DNA of 64,000 bases from Enoplolaimus lenunculus (Eukaryota > Nematoda > Enoplea > Enoplida > Thoracostomopsidae): NCBI GenBank assembly GCA_030248215.1, contig JASANG010002376.1:1-64000 (forward strand). Reading direction: 5' to 3'. The translations under genes were made by a program, and so were the position numbers. The number at the start of each line of letters is the position of its first letter. The stretch's first letter is position 1. The notes beneath the pieces are model-generated. The model worked only from the letters and a program-made list of their open reading frames with translations, did no database searches and was not told the origin of the DNA. Positions 1-15,200 of the stretch are shown here, one piece after another.

Positions 1-238
1 TCTTTTACTTTTCAGATTTTCCTCTCAAAGAGGAAAACCAGTTTTGTCTACTGAAGTAATTATCCGAAAAATATTCTAAGTCCACGGGTATGTCATCACC
101 CGTCTAGGTTTCACAGTTTTCTTACACGGTTATGTCTTTACCGCTTAGGCATCAGCGGTAGCAACCGCTCACAATTCGTTTCGAATTTTGTTCATTCACC
201 AACTTATGTATGCTAGTGTTGTTTTGAATTGTATTTAG

Positions 239-3200
239 GTCTGAAGAAAATAGGTCGAAACGAGACCAATCCAAACTATTGGGTTGAGCATTTAGCGACG
301 TTTGGCATGGGCAAACAGTTTGGTAAGCGATCAAATACCTTCTGTGAGCATTTCATGTTTTCATCCCATTTTATTGTGTACCTATGAAATCGAGTTTACG
401 GTTGAAAACATACTTGGTTATTTTATCAACGTAAAATTTTAATAAGTTGACTCTGTGGTGTGAGTATATGAAACAAGTGTACATCTTGTGTAGAATTACC
501 CCTAATTCTTACGTGTATATTTTTTGCCAGGGTTAGAATGGCCAACGGATGGTATTAGGAAACTGAAGCAAATGGAACGCAGTTCTACAATTTGGGCACA
601 GCCCATGGTGTTGCGATTGCAACCGGATTCGATTGTTGTTGAGGATGAAAATGGGGTTAGTGTAAAAAATTTACAAGGTCGATTTTAAGGAATGACTGAT
701 TATGAGTTAAAGTCGTTATGCGAATTAAATGCGGCTTATTATGTAGAACATGTAGGTAAGCATCAAAACCATATATATTGGAGCAAATATCGATTCATAC
801 AAACAAATATATGTAACTGACGTTTCACTAGTAGCAATGGGTGGGCCGCCATCGTTGATTATGTTGAGTGTTAGATTGTCTGAAATTTGCTGCCTTTTTA
901 GGACGTAATCGAGGTTTTCCCGTTGACGCTTGTATTTGAACCAACCGCTCATATTTCGTCTGATCCACGTGATCTCTATGACAATTTGTTGTTATTTTGT
1001 GTACACGAAGAAGAACGGCATCAGTCGCAGTCTGCAGTCGGGTCAGAAATGCATATCTTCCAATGTGTTCGGGTTTCGGTAAGTTTTCTCTTGTATATTA
1101 TGTAGTAGCTAAGAAATTTAGCTAAGAAGTGTTTTAGTTAGGTTAACTAGTGGGTCGTTATGGATTGTCGGAATTGGTTTATATCGAATGTTATAACGCT
1201 GGTGCAATTAGCTGTTTACTGAAAAATAATGATGTAGGACTTAATTCCAACTAATATATCTACTAACTAGGGTTCAACCGGATATCGGGTTCCACCGGAA
1301 AATCGACATCCGGCTTCGGTATTCTACATTGAAGAATATTTATTTCTAAAAAGTGTATTATAGTTATAATTATGTTATTATTTACGTATAACCAAAGTAA
1401 CAATACCTGGCTGCGAATTTCGTATGAAATGATAAATACAAGTACTTTGAGAAGAACAGAAGGTTTTTAGTATATATTTAACTTACTTTACGGTCAGTTT
1501 TTTTGCATTATATGTAATTTTAAGTTGTGTTTGGGTTCCAGTATTATGGTTTTATTATGTAAAAAGCAGGTTTATGATAATCATGACTCGGACCACAGCA
1601 GCAAATATCCGGTATAAGATAGGTTTATATCGTATACTTGCGTCAGGTTTTGCAGGATATTAAACCGGAATCTCATACCCATTCGATCGTTGTTTCAGAC
1701 ACACCGACTTGTATTTATGCTTCGAAAACGGCATATTAACTTTGTATACATGGTTCCGTTTTGAACCCTTAAAAATTTGTATATGGGTATAATATATACA
1801 AAAATATGTTGATAAATCGCCGTGCTACGCTTAGTGTTGATAAATGTGCTCTATTTTATTTATCTGCGTAGGAGTACCTTTGTAAATGCCTACGACTAAT
1901 ACTATACGACAGAACGCTGGATAAGCAGGTTTTCCCAGCCGGCCTGTTGTTTCCCCCGCGTTTCGTTCACGAAGAGATAAAGAACCCACTTAGCGACCTT
2001 ATTTTTTATCGGATACAGGATCTAAAATTTACGCACTGTTCGTAGTATTTTTTAGTCTTGTACAGTACAAATATAATATTGTGTTTACCGATTTAAAATT
2101 AATTGTTGGTTTAAATTTTTATTTGACGTCAGCGTCACTTCCTGAGTTGCCCAGAAATGTAGTCGCAGGAAAACATCTGTATTAACAATTAATGTAAAAT
2201 GCAGATATATGAGATTCGGAACTGGGGCCACAGCATTAAGATTATGCTAGTGAGTGCAACGTATTGACGTGTTTAATTATACGCCAATTAAACTTCGTAC
2301 AATTAGTTACCGCCACCGTGTAGATTCGTCCGTGGCAGACATCTTTCCGGATTATAACGCAGGACCGCACAACACCTACCACTTGTTCAACTGCCTTGTG
2401 CAAGCAGCCACAACTCTCGAGCCGCGTCACCTGTGGACTAAACCAATTGTGTGTGCCTGGTTTCTCGGGTTAACGGACAGTAGCTGAGCAACAGTAACGG
2501 ACAACAACAACAACAACAACAACAAACGTCTTAAGATATTGCAGCTACAAACCTCATTTTGAGATACATCTTTTATTAAATAAAATATCACCTAGAAGTT
2601 CACCCAACTAAAGCCTGCTGTTTTAAAGTATTTCTATTAAGACATTTATTATGCTAAAAAAGATGTAAACAACATGTTCTCCTATTACTCCTGAAAATTA
2701 AAAATCGAGCAACAAGCAACATGGGTTCTCCGCGAGGGAGGTTTTCCCGCATTTGAGTTTTTCCCGATTTGGGGTTTTTCCGTTGAGATTTTTCGTACTA
2801 ATCTAGTTGATCATTGCTATTTTGAGAAATTTGGATTTTTTTCTTACTGTGCCATAAGTGAATAGACTGTTTATGTGGAAAGTCAAAATTCGGGCCATTT
2901 TCGGGCTAGGTTTTAAAGTATTTTGACTTGACTTAAGTACGCTTATAACACTAAGGAAAACCTTTCGAGATGCCGAGACCATTTATTTTATACGCATATT
3001 TAAATTTTAACTTTAGGCTAATATGGTTGTTGATGATATAAAAGAGTATTTGAAACGGTTGTCGGGAGCAGATCGAACAAGGTAATGATTGACTGCTGTG
3101 AAGCTGTAAGATATGTTTATTCTGTTGAACTAGTGCTTGCTAACTTATCAGGAATATGATGTTAACGCAATAACTTGCGTTTTTCCAGCATGATTGGTTT

Positions 3201-6200
3201 GTTAGCTTAAACACTGATTTTCTGTTGGTATATATTTATCTTTTGTTTGATTATTAACGAGCATTGTGTTGCACTGTCTTTGAAAACAGTGGCAAATAAA
3301 TATGCTGAATATTATTGTGGTGATATATAGGATAGTTACTGGGTTTCTGAAATCTTATTTAAGTATTTACTTAACTTTTACTACATTACTTATGTACGCT
3401 TTTGAAAACGACAAAATTGTTAAGTAATTGCTTAGCACGTAATTAACTACAAAGTCGTACTTAAGTAGGGCTTCAGAATCCCAGTCATTATGTAGTTAAT
3501 ATTGTAATGTAAAGATTTTATCACAAATGCGGATAGCAGTATGGTTAAAAATTGTTGAAGGCTGCGCACCATATTTTGAAAATTTCAGTTATTATTTTAC
3601 GGTTTACAACAGGAATATGCTGTCTCGGTCAAGACCCGAGAGCGAGACCAAACTGCCGCAACCGAGATTTCTGATGTCGGTTCGATAAATTGTGGACCGT
3701 TACGAATATAAAAATATATATTTTTAACGAAAGTTTTGAATGTCTTTTTCGCACGTCATTTTGTTTCGAGAAATAAATTGTTGTATTTGCTAAGAATTGT
3801 CGGTTAATTTACAACATTAAACTAAAAAACCACCGCAAAATTTTTATGTTTTATTTCATTCACCACTTACGAAGAGAGGCACAAGTAAATACACACAGAC
3901 CTCCAACGCATGTATGCTAAATTGCGTTAGAAAATTTATACCTTGATGTGTCGTCCTAACAATATCTCAGTTGGTTGAGATTGCGAGTATGTAAAACCAT
4001 GTTGCTGAAAAGTATTTTGAAAAAGTAAGTAGAAACAAATGTAGTACAGCCTTATTTTTAAGTTTACCCTATTAAGAAAAAGAAAGCAGAAAAACGAGCT
4101 TATTTTTCCTTTGTTATCGGTATGAAACCTGCCGTGACTCTAAAAACGGGACCGAAACATAGACCATCCAAACACCAAGACTTGTCGAGACCGAGAGTTA
4201 AGATGTAGGTTTGTAAATTTTTATTTTTTTTCAGAACCGAACGAAACGATGTTCCGAATGGCGTTGGTTCTTCATTTCAAAATGATATTTCAAGTAAATT
4301 TTTGCTCATACATAGACTGGCTTTTCCACAGCGGGGGGCCCCAGCACTTTTCGAAATCTTCATTTTTCCCCGGCGAAAATTTTGCCGCCCCCAGGAAAGG
4401 CCCCCCGGCGAATTTTCGGACGCCCCCAGCAAAATGCCCCCCGGCAAATTTTTTTGCTGGGGCCCCCAGGACTTTTCTAGGTCAAAAATTTTCAATGTTA
4501 AAACGTAAAGACCTGGACTTCTTTTGAGGCGGACATTCGGCAAAATATGATTTTATATTACGCTGAATACTCATAATTTTTAATAGCGTTACAAATACCC
4601 GTAGTAACTAATACAATTCAATAATGAACTGAAAAAGCACAATTATATAAAGACCGTTTCAGGGCATACAGCATTCGAAAGTACCTTGCAGCAGCAAGTT
4701 CAACCCGCCTGAGCCTTCTGACAAATTGAAGCTGTGACTAATATACAAAATATATATTAATCACAGTTTCAATTTAGATTATCTATATTTTATACAATTG
4801 TGCTTCTTTCAACTTCTGGTTAAGTTGTCAGTATATACGTAATATTAGTTAAAATTATTGTTATTAGCGTTTGCGAGAAATTTTTGTCAAGTTCAGCGAT
4901 GAGTAAGCTTACGTTGAGTTGGAAACACGGTCTAAAATGAAAAAAATGGTCCAAAAAGTCGGTTTGCAAAATTTTAAGCCTGCCCCCAGGACCCCCCAGA
5001 TCATCTGGGGGGCCCCCAGGAAAACTGCCCCCCAGCAAAATCAGCTGCCCCCCAGGAAACTCCTGGGGGCCCCCCAGGAAACGCCCCTCGGCGGAAATTT
5101 TCAAGCTGTGGAGAAGCCAGATAGAGCACATAACGTGACCTCAACTAAACTATAAACCTAGATTGCTTGGCTTCCTGAATGTGTGGTCTAAAAATACAGA
5201 GTGGTAGTGATTCATGGCAAAGTGGAAAGATTTTGTTGACAGCTAACGTTCACTATTCGGCAAGTTTAGGCCTGATTTCGGAATTAGAGGCGGACACCGA
5301 TTCATCGCCAGGTTTTAAATCGAAACTTCAGGCAGGATTAAATGATTGTATTCGTTTCAGGCACGCGACGAAATGACCTCAGTAGATTAGATCCGGTGTC
5401 TCGGCGAACTATGGGACCTTCGGGAGCTGCACGTCTGAAACCGGAAACGTCAGGATACGTGGGTGCGAGCAGTCGAGGGCCTGGAGTACCAACGCCTTTC
5501 ACGAGAGCGGCGGTTCCGGCTAGTATCGGTTAGCAAAACCTTTGTTATTAATAACATAAAAAACGATGTAGGCTGTTTAAATCAAAAACAAAACATGGTT
5601 TAGGATGAGAACTACTGTTCGTTGTTGCAGGCCGGTATAATTTCAAGTTGGCACATGTTATTAGGTTTTTTTGCAATTACTCAAACATGCAACTCACTTT
5701 AAGCGCTTATCTTTAATCATCCCAATTGGTTTGATACGTGCAATTTTGTTTATGCAAACGGGAATTCTAAGCTGAAATTAGGTGGTAGAACTTACATAAA
5801 CGCAAGTTCTCAAAATGCAATTAGGTGTTGTGTCTTCTAACCACCCAAGAGGCTCCCAACAAAGAGTGCACAACAGTAAACGCTACGTTTAGACGCGACC
5901 TTTTTAAACATAGCTCAGTTACATACGACAAGACAATGCCAGAAAATGCATATTATTAAAATAAAGATATATATTTTTGCTGCGCTAATATCTACTTCTA
6001 GCGTCGTAGTATGCACCTTTGCACCAGAACTGCTTATTTTGCCAGCTGGCTCGCACCGAAGTGCTCATTTCGCCAAACGGCCTTTACCGAAGTGCCAATT
6101 TTTCCAGTAGGATCGTTCGCACCAAAATGCTCATTTCGCCAAATACCCAAATAAAAAATACATATATCAGTCAGTTCGCATTCACGTGCTTAAATACAAA

Positions 6201-9200
6201 GCTTAAAAACGTCTGTAAAGCAATATGACCTGGAGGAAGCAACAGTGTAAATTTAGCGTTATTGGTTACGAAGGAAACACATTTCAAAAAGCATAAAAAT
6301 GAACACGGAAAGTTTTTCACCACATTTGGCCGACAGTATTTCCAACTACCACCTTCCCTCCCGCTAGACGTTTCAAGGGATGAGTGGCCTCGGTGAAAGA
6401 AGCGAGACAGAGACCGAAACCCAACCTACCGATACAAAGACTTTTTGTCTCGGTCAATTTTTAACCGTCACGGGAAATAAATAGATTTTTGTAACAAAAG
6501 TTTTGAATGTTTTTCATCTGCTCAGAATTGCTGTATAATTCAAGCAATTAAACTATAATAAATCAACGCCAAACTTGATTTTTACTTTATTTACCACTTA
6601 GGAATGGTGACACAAACTCACCGATTGAAATCTTTCATAAATATCTCCAACTCCAATTATAACAAAGGTTACGCACATATGAAAATGAACTTAGCAGATT
6701 ATATGCGACTGTCAGTGCCAATATTAATGAAAACATAACTTTGTGATCGGCTTTGCAAAAAGCTCATTCACTTTGCTTGCGTCGTTCAGTTCTATTTACT
6801 TGTTTACTTCCACACCCATACCTAAGCTGAAGCGTAAACCTTAACCTAAGCTATCCATGTCATAATGTACTAAGATAATCACTTTGATGGTACTAATCAC
6901 TTTGAGAGAACTTAAGAATTTATTAGTACAGGCATCGTATTGAGTGGCGTAAACAAGTACCCAAATTTCTGGTTCTTCACGCATGTACATTTAGTCTCGA
7001 TTTGCGAGCCACCGAGACCGAGACCAGCCAAATCCCGAGACTTGACGACAGACCGCCCATGCTTGCTGATGCATATGTATTCCAATCCGAAAAAACAACA
7101 TGTGTGAGCTCGGTAATTTCACATGGTTTTTTTGACGCGAGCCATGCTGATAACGGTGGTCCAGGGGCTGATGGTGTACACAGAAATATTTGATTTTGCA
7201 CGCTCGATAGCGGCATGCATCGAGTCAACTTTGTTTTGATTGTGCCCGCGCTAGGCATTTATTATTGATTGCATGCAGGCTGAGAGACTCGCGGAGGACT
7301 TTGACAAGTATTGCTGCCATGAACTGGTTTCGGTTTTGACCAAACCAATTGTCCGAGAACGCTGAGATTTGACTGATGCAAGCAGGCAGTTGCACAATGT
7401 ATTTGTAGACGCAAGTAGCAATTTCACATGCACCACGCATGCCTGGCTTCTCCACGGCGGGGGGGCAGCACTTTTCGAAATTTTCATTCCCCCCGGCGAA
7501 AATTTTGCCGCCCCCCGCAAAGGCCTCCGACGAATTTTCGGGCGCCCTCCAGCAAAATGCCACCCAGCAAATTTTTTTGCTGTTACAAATACCCGTAGTA
7601 ACTAATACAATTCAATAATGACCTGAAAAAAGCACAATTATTTAAAGACCGTTTCAGGGCGTACAGGATTCGAAAGTACCTTGCAGCAGCAAGTTCAACC
7701 CGCCTGAGCCTTATGATAAACTGAAGCTGTGACTGTTGTGCTTCTTTCAACTTCTGGTTAAGTTGTCAGTAATATTAGTTAAAATTATTGTTATTAGCGT
7801 TTGCGAGAAATTTTTGTCATGTTGAGCGATGAGTAATCTTCAGTTGAGTTGGAAACACTGTCTACAATGAAAAAAATGGTCCAAAAAGTCGGATTGCAAA
7901 ATTTTAAGCCTGCCACCCAGGACCCCCCAGATCATCTGGGCGCCCCCCAGGAAAACTGCCCCCCCCGCAAAATTAGCTGCCCCCAGAAAACGCCCCCCCC
8001 CCCCGGCGGAAATTTTCAAGCTGTGGAGAAGCCAGCATGCTTTCATATTCTGGCTAAATAGAACAACGTAATGCTACGGTACGAACTGTTATTCAAACAT
8101 CTTGCTTTGTCAGCCTGCTTTTGAATTCGCGCTGCTTCTTTCTCTCACTGTGATCGTTTTATTTTTCATCAGTGAATTGCTTTTTCGCTTCGCCAATCAA
8201 CCTATTGAAATTCAGCCAGACGTTGCTTTGGTCTTTTCGAGGGTGATGAAACCAAAGTTTCGGAAACTCGATGTTGAATATTGCAACGTACACTTAATAA
8301 CTGGGCAGCTGTTACCCATTAAATAGTTGTTTAACATCGGAAATTTTTTTCGCAATCCTTCAGATACAGTCTGTGCATTGTGGCCTTGGTAAGCTCGGCA
8401 GGTAGGTAGAGTCGTGTAGAATTCGAACGGCAGTAATGTGACGACACTCGTGGAAATAACTCTATGCGACGCACAACAGAATCACGAACATTTGCCGGGG
8501 TTTTGTTGGATGCCTCAGTTTGTCCAATCGTACGGGCGCGCTCATGGTCACTCATGGGGCTCTAATAGTTTCAGCAGTGTTTTCTGGTTCGTTCTCCAAG
8601 GCTTTGCTGACAACAGAGTTCGAAATGCAAGCAATTGTACCTTAAAAATTCGTAACAAACCGGATCGTCGGAATTGTCACTTGAAGTATAAGTGTAATTA
8701 CGAGGCATGCGAGCTTTTTTTGCCAGCTGAAAGTTCGCCACCTCGTTTGTTTGGTCGTTTTGGAAGTTGAACATAGACTCGTGAGCGTATAAAACCACGC
8801 ATTCGCTGTCTGGAACCAAGGGAATAATGCTCATCGAAAATCGTTTGTTTACGCTTATATCAAATTATGGTACTGCAGTTGAATCGACATAGCTTTCGGC
8901 AGACATTTTTAGGTATAGTTCGCGCATTTTGGATCCGTGTTGCAGGATGCGTTTGGTTTTGCGCACGGCGGACGACTGAAACGGCGGTTATTTAAATTGT
9001 TTTCGTCGTAAAAGGCGCTGTCTGTTACTAGCACGTAACAGTCGTCCGCACTATCGTGTGACTGTGAGTCGTTATTGTGATTGCTTTGATTATCAGACAC
9101 TTCAGAGTCGTCCGAATTCCAAATCGGATCTAGAATAAGTGGCCCATATCAGACTTTTGGATACACAGGCTTAAGCCTAGGTTAATAATTCATGGTTTTA

Positions 9201-12200
9201 AGGCGTGATTATTCTAATTAAAAAATCTCAATTTCGAGCTAAAAGTGAGTTTTAAGTGTGCATTGGAAATGTGAGAGTTTAAAATCACACCTGCAATACA
9301 CACGTACATGCTGAATTGCTATTAGCCGGCGCGCTAATACTGAAACGTACTGCTGCTATAGGTTAAACGTAGGGATCGAGGAATAGATGAATAGCAAAGC
9401 ACAAGAATCCCGATGAGCTTTAGCTATTTATAAGGGCTTGATGACGAAAGCTCAAGTTTCTAGCTGAAATGCGAATAAATAGGCATCGTAGTTTAAGGAA
9501 AATATTGCCACTGTAGAATGTCTTCATTTTGTATCAGAATAAAGCTTGATAATAACAACATTAATCAAAATTTGTTACTGTGGCGCTATACGTTTTGACA
9601 ATTTTAATGCTATCCAGCGACGTGCGGCAGAACGACATGCGTCAGCGTACTGCAACGCACATGAATTTCAGCATGGTACCAAAAATAACAATTTGTAAAC
9701 AAATAATTTAGACTTATCAGTTGTTGCCGCACGATAAGTATAGCAAATAGCACCACCCTTACAGATGGCGAAATTATTTAATGTGTATTGGTATTTTGTC
9801 GTCTAGAGTGTGCTATTAACAGAAGCATTTTGCCGTTTTTTCCAAGATACACATGAAAAATTCCATAACAATGATTGCAAAAAGTGAAAGTGTTCAACAC
9901 CCGTTTCAGCTTCAACAATGTGAAGTGTAAGGAGCATAGTGTTGCTTAATAATTTTATGAAGTTTTAACTTTTTCTTAGTTAAGCCTTTTCTGTGTTGCA
10001 TTCGTAATTTTGGTGTGTTTTGTTTTCTAGACGAATTCGATCCGAGCAGAATGCGAGCATCTTTGTTGCTGAATAGAGAAGTCGACGGTATTTCTGATGT
10101 GAGCATGACGGAAATCTTCGAGCGAGATGTGGTTAGTTTGTTTACATACCCGTGCGTGGCGCCCCCCTCACCGAGTCTCTCTTTGTGGTGGTTTGAAAAA
10201 GTCCGGTTTGATGCTTGAATTGTTGCGTGTTTGAAGCGACTGATTTAATTCGGATTTTTCTTCATACTGTTATCGGTGTGACAAAAACTCTGAACCTTAT
10301 CACAATAAGAGTTCATTTTCGGAATAGACCACGCTTTTGTGTAATATTCTTATATTTTGTCTCACAGTTCACAAAGTTATTGTGATTGGCGGCGTACTAC
10401 AATTAATTAAAATTTAGGTGCATTCTGTACGTATATTACTGTTTTGAGCTTAGTTTTTATCCGGTACTAGTTTTGCAGCTCAATTTCTTATGCCATGGGT
10501 AATGAACGTTTTGTTATTAATTAGCAGGGATGTGCCGATACCAAAATTTTTGGTGATACCGATGCCGATTCTTATTTTGAAATTTTGCCGATGCCGAACC
10601 AATGCCGATACCGATTCTAACTTCTGTACACCAAGCTTAATAAACAAATAGTAAACTACATTACACCCTTATATGAACACTTAAACCGTAACCATCATAA
10701 ATGATTAAAATTTCATAAGAATGGTTCATTTCAATTAATTTTTCAAACACAAACGCAAAAGAGATAATTTTCCTGGCAAGACACTGATATGCGCCCAGAA
10801 ATGAAACTGACAGCACTCCAACTGACTGTTACATGTGCAAAAAGTATCGGCAAACAATCGGCAATTTTTTTGTTTAAAAGTGCCGATTATCACCGATGCC
10901 GATCCATATTAACAAGAGTGCATGACACAAGAGTGTGCAACTGTTTGGGTTACGCATGCTACAAAATGTACCACCGGGCGTTACGTTTTTGGCCGACCAC
11001 TCATGGTTTAGAGGGGGTCGCTGCCGCATGCAATAAACCTAAATTAAATTATAGGCGGAACAATTTGTTGCCGGATACATAAAGTGGCATGGTTCGCATA
11101 GGTTGTACCCCCTCTAAATAGAGGGGTAGGCCAAAAACGCAACGCGTGTCGGGTACATTCTTTTCTACACAGAATGTACCCAGCTGAATATTCTTGTTGA
11201 AGTATGCATCATCAACTCTTGCTATTAATTAGCAAAATTGTTTCTGCCGACTCGACACATCTGAAATTATTCAACGTAACTCGATTCCTCAATAAGTATG
11301 CAATAGCTATATTCGTGGCGAAGATGTAAGTACTGGATGATCCAAGGAACATCCAGTCATAACACTTTCAACTTTAATCAAAGTCAGTATTGTGTATTAC
11401 GATTTATATAGTCCAAAAATGTCTTTACCCACCGGGCCACCATTCGTTCGAAATTTCTGGATTCGTCATTAGATATACAAGTACGCTTTATGGCAAATTG
11501 TGGTTAAGAATTTTTTGTTACGTCCCGTGATCTTGGTCGAAAATTTTCCGACACCTCCCTTGATTTTGATCGATCCACCTACCCTGGTTGTGGTCGGAAT
11601 TTTTTATTCAACACCCTTGATCGTGCGTCCTCACATATTCTGGAAACAGTATACACCTACCGAAATAACTACATACTTGTACACGCACGTATAGCGTTTA
11701 AGAATACGTTGAATCGTTGTTTTGACGAAATTGAACGATTCATTGCGCGCATTCAGCAAGCGGCAATTGCTCAACGCGAACTTGAATCGCGTCAGCGGAA
11801 TTATTCTGCTGCTACTGGAGGTGGAGGAGGTGCAGAAGGGCCGGCTGGAGCAAGTAACCGCCGACGCGCTGGGGATGGCATTTTAGCGATGCGAGCTCAA
11901 CTACCGTCCGAACGCGAATTTGTTGATGTCTTTCAAAAGTTCAAGCTGTGCTTCAATTTGCTGGTAAGTCAGTACGAGGGAAAGGAAGCGGCAAAAATTA
12001 CGGAACGAGGTGTGATTTGAAAACATGAGTGCAAGGCAAACATGAAGGGTTCCGAATTTAGAAAAAATGCGAAAAGTATGAGGCTACTTTTTGAAGAGAA
12101 ACTGGCTATCATTTAACTAGTGGGTGGCAGGAGCCTACGAATTGTGCTTCTATTTGTGGGCAATTTAGTCTTCGAACCAAATCATTCTCTACTCGATCTC

Positions 12201-15200
12201 TGGTTTTCTTCCAGAACTTATTCATGCATTATGACAATTTTTGCTTTATTTTTCAGTATTTTCAGATTAACTTTTGTTTTTATTGCATATTAATATATTG
12301 TAGGCTAAGCTTCGCAATCATATATCGGAACCGAACGCGCCGGAGCTACTTCACTTTTTGTTCACACCGCTCACTGTTATTATGGATGCGTGTCGATGGG
12401 GTTTGGGTGAGAACGTTGCGCCGCGTGTTGTATCACCACTGATCACTCGCGATGCCAAAGAGCTCATGTATAACTGCCTCACAAGCAAAGAGACCGATGT
12501 TTGGCTAGCGTTGGGTGACGCGTGGCGGATACCTGCGTAAGTTGTTTTACCAAAGCTTCAGTGACCGGACCAGTTGTTCTAAGGACCAGATTTGTAAAAA
12601 TTGCAAAAACTCTTGTTTTCAGACTTGTATTTACGCTTGCTAGAAACTGGTCTGTTGGGATGATTTATACGTAACTGTTGCCGAATAGTTATTGCTATTT
12701 CGGCATTGAATATTAATTATTTATTTCTCTATGTACCTGTATTCCGTAATGATAATCAATTTATGAAATGTAGAGTTTCTTGTTGAATAGTAAATAATAC
12801 GTAATTCGGTGGCGAATATTATTTTGAATTTGAGTTCCTGTTTCGGTCAAAAATTCCATTCCTGATCCTTCAAACCATATATAGTTGGTAGCCTTCATTA
12901 AAGATGTTCTTCGGGTTTATGTATAGCCTATAGTGTTGTGACTGTATTATAAAGTTGTCTAGTAGCGATGATAGATTTTCATAAATGACTTAACACGCAG
13001 CATACAATTTTAGCGAAGACTGGGTGCTTCCATTGCCGCCGCCATATTTTCCTGTATTCTACGACGGAACAATGCCGTACGGCGGCAGCAGCAGTAATCA
13101 CGCACCCCTTCAAGCCGTTACCGCTATGCCTTTCCCAGCTGGAAGTATTAGCTATGCGCATCATCGGACAATGTCACCGCTGGTAGGTCTTCCGCCTGAA
13201 ATTGGGGGGCTGCCAGCTGCGACAGTGGCCACGGCAGCCCCTGGCCCATCGCATGCAATGAGTTCTTCAGCTCATCCTGGCTCACCAGCGATGTTACGAA
13301 CCGCGGCCTCTCGTCTTGCAGCGACCGCAGCCGCCGCAGGACCACGTCGTGGATCAACAGGTAACGCTGCAGGGCTTTACGGTGGTGCCGCGGTTCGTAG
13401 CCGCACTACGCCGCCGTATTTGAGGCAGCCTATGTCTGCGGCTGGGACGCCGCCCAGCGCGTCGCATGTCGCTACTCCTGAGCTGATACCGGAGATTGTT
13501 GCAGCGAATGTGAGTTTATTAACAGTTTTCGGTAAGAGTGTTTGAAGGAATGAATTTTGCTATTTTGTATAGCCGGTAATTGTACCTGTTAATCCATTTA
13601 CTAATCAAAACTGTTGAAATTACAGCTGCGCCACGCCCCAATGCAGGGGCAGGCCGGGGCCAACATTTAATTAGCCGGCGCCTAACCGGGGCCAAATATT
13701 AAATGTAATCTTCACTGAAATCAATGCGTCTTGAACAGTTGAATAAGCATATGGTATTTCAGTCATGCATACCTTTATAAAACATATTATAATATACTTA
13801 CATTCACTGTTACGTTGCATTACATAATATTGAAAATATTGTTTCGACTGAAAGTTTTATTTTTTCTGCAAAAACGTGTGAAAATTTATTTCTACAGAAA
13901 CATCCATTGGCTTCGGTTGGTTCTTTCTCCAAACTGGGTACAAATTCTGATTCTGGGACAATATAGTTGAAATTATGAAAAAATTGTCTAAAGTAATAAT
14001 TGTAGTACTTGGCTATATCTAGAGATGACCTGGGCGACTCGAGTTGGTCACATTAGAATAACGTCTGAATTTGATGTTCCAGGTCGCTCTTGAACTAGAT
14101 AAACTTGCTCTTGAAAAAGAACGCTTAGCACTTGAGAAGGATCGTTTAGTTGATCGAGAAAGAAGACTTTTTGAAGATTCGAGGGCACTAGAGGTATGTA
14201 CGTATGGATTAAATATTGCTTTATTAATGAACATTTTATACTTTCGATGTTTGCAAGACACAGTTGCAACTATGTTTTACAGCAGCCAAGAGTCGTTTTC
14301 AAAACGACGTTTTGTTTTGCCATTGAAATTATAAATTTTTTTTACTTTCTCACAGTTATTGCGAAACAAATATGACAAACTGTTCGCTGCTCAGATTCAT
14401 AAATGTTTACAGACCGAACGTCGACGAATTGCAGAAGAACAGCGGCGGCTTTTAATTGAGAAAACACGACATTTTTCGGTGTCGATGAGTGCGCGTAATT
14501 CACCAGAACAACGGCAACAGATCAGAGAAACGGCAATCAATCATATCGGATCACCTGTGTTGTCAAATCATCGAAGAAATATGACCACAGGAAGTATTCA
14601 GCAGTTGCATGAACGCGTATCGAGACAGCAACAGCCGCCCCCGCAACAACAAAATGGCGCTCGTGATGCAATTTCGATTGATAGCGCCCAAGAGTGAGAA
14701 CTAGGGTCTGGGATAGGGTGCAAACGAAATTCCAATTCCGGTTAGAATTACGATGTAAAGCAAGTTAATGCCAAAGTCGCAGCCTTAGATTGCATGCTTT
14801 AAGTTACGCGTATTTATTTCTACAATTCGCTAACGTTTTATCTGTTACTGTTTTCAGTGCATCTTCTATCGCAAGTTCACACGGCAGTGCAAGCGCCGGA
14901 GGCATCCCCCGATCTGTAGCCGCCGCCCGACAGTATCAATTAGCTCAGCATCATTCATCGAGCGCTGCAAGTAGCCCTACTTCACCGCGTCAACAGCATT
15001 TTCTTGCCGATTTAGAATCTCGTCGTGTCAGTGCAGTTCAAGTGGTTTATGATCGCTTGGGCAATAACCCGAAAGAATTGTCGGTGACAAAAGGAGAATA
15101 TTTAGAGGTATGTCTCCAAAACATTGATACTCCCAGCACAGCTTTGGAATTCGGCGGAGATGTTTTGTTTGAGAATATGCCGCTCACTTGAAATACGTAT

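Larger units (their letters stand above)
5529..10030. other. Large eps-8 intron with nested repeats
   Basis: 4.5 kb intron holding the hAT-like MITE 6374-7065, the GC-rich element 7443-8035 and the transposase-like remnant 8331-9112. The 9500-9720 part is similar to 16410-16560 (shared GACGATTTTAATACTAT-like and GCAACGCACATGA words), a further dispersed repeat. Nothing codes for an eps-8 exon that I can recognise. Confidence 0.7.

Noticed and set aside
16-55. Possible further upstream eps-8 exon after a CTTTTCAG acceptor
   Set aside because: The phase needed to join 239 gives a stop in it; no recognisable EPS8 sequence.
690-753. Exon-like stretch reading ELNAAYYVEHV, similar to the EPS8 PTB start, downstream of the DGIRKLK exon
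   Set aside because: The true exon with WVEHLATF is at 239-322 in the right order and phase, and 655 joins 902 in phase without this piece. A six-residue match is likely chance.
2254-2487. 77-codon open frame on + with an overlapping 62-codon frame on -
   Set aside because: No homology, inside the eps-8 intron, no fitting splice phase.
4249-5155. Several Pro/Gly-rich open frames on both strands
   Set aside because: They are by-products of the G/C runs in the GC-rich TIR element.
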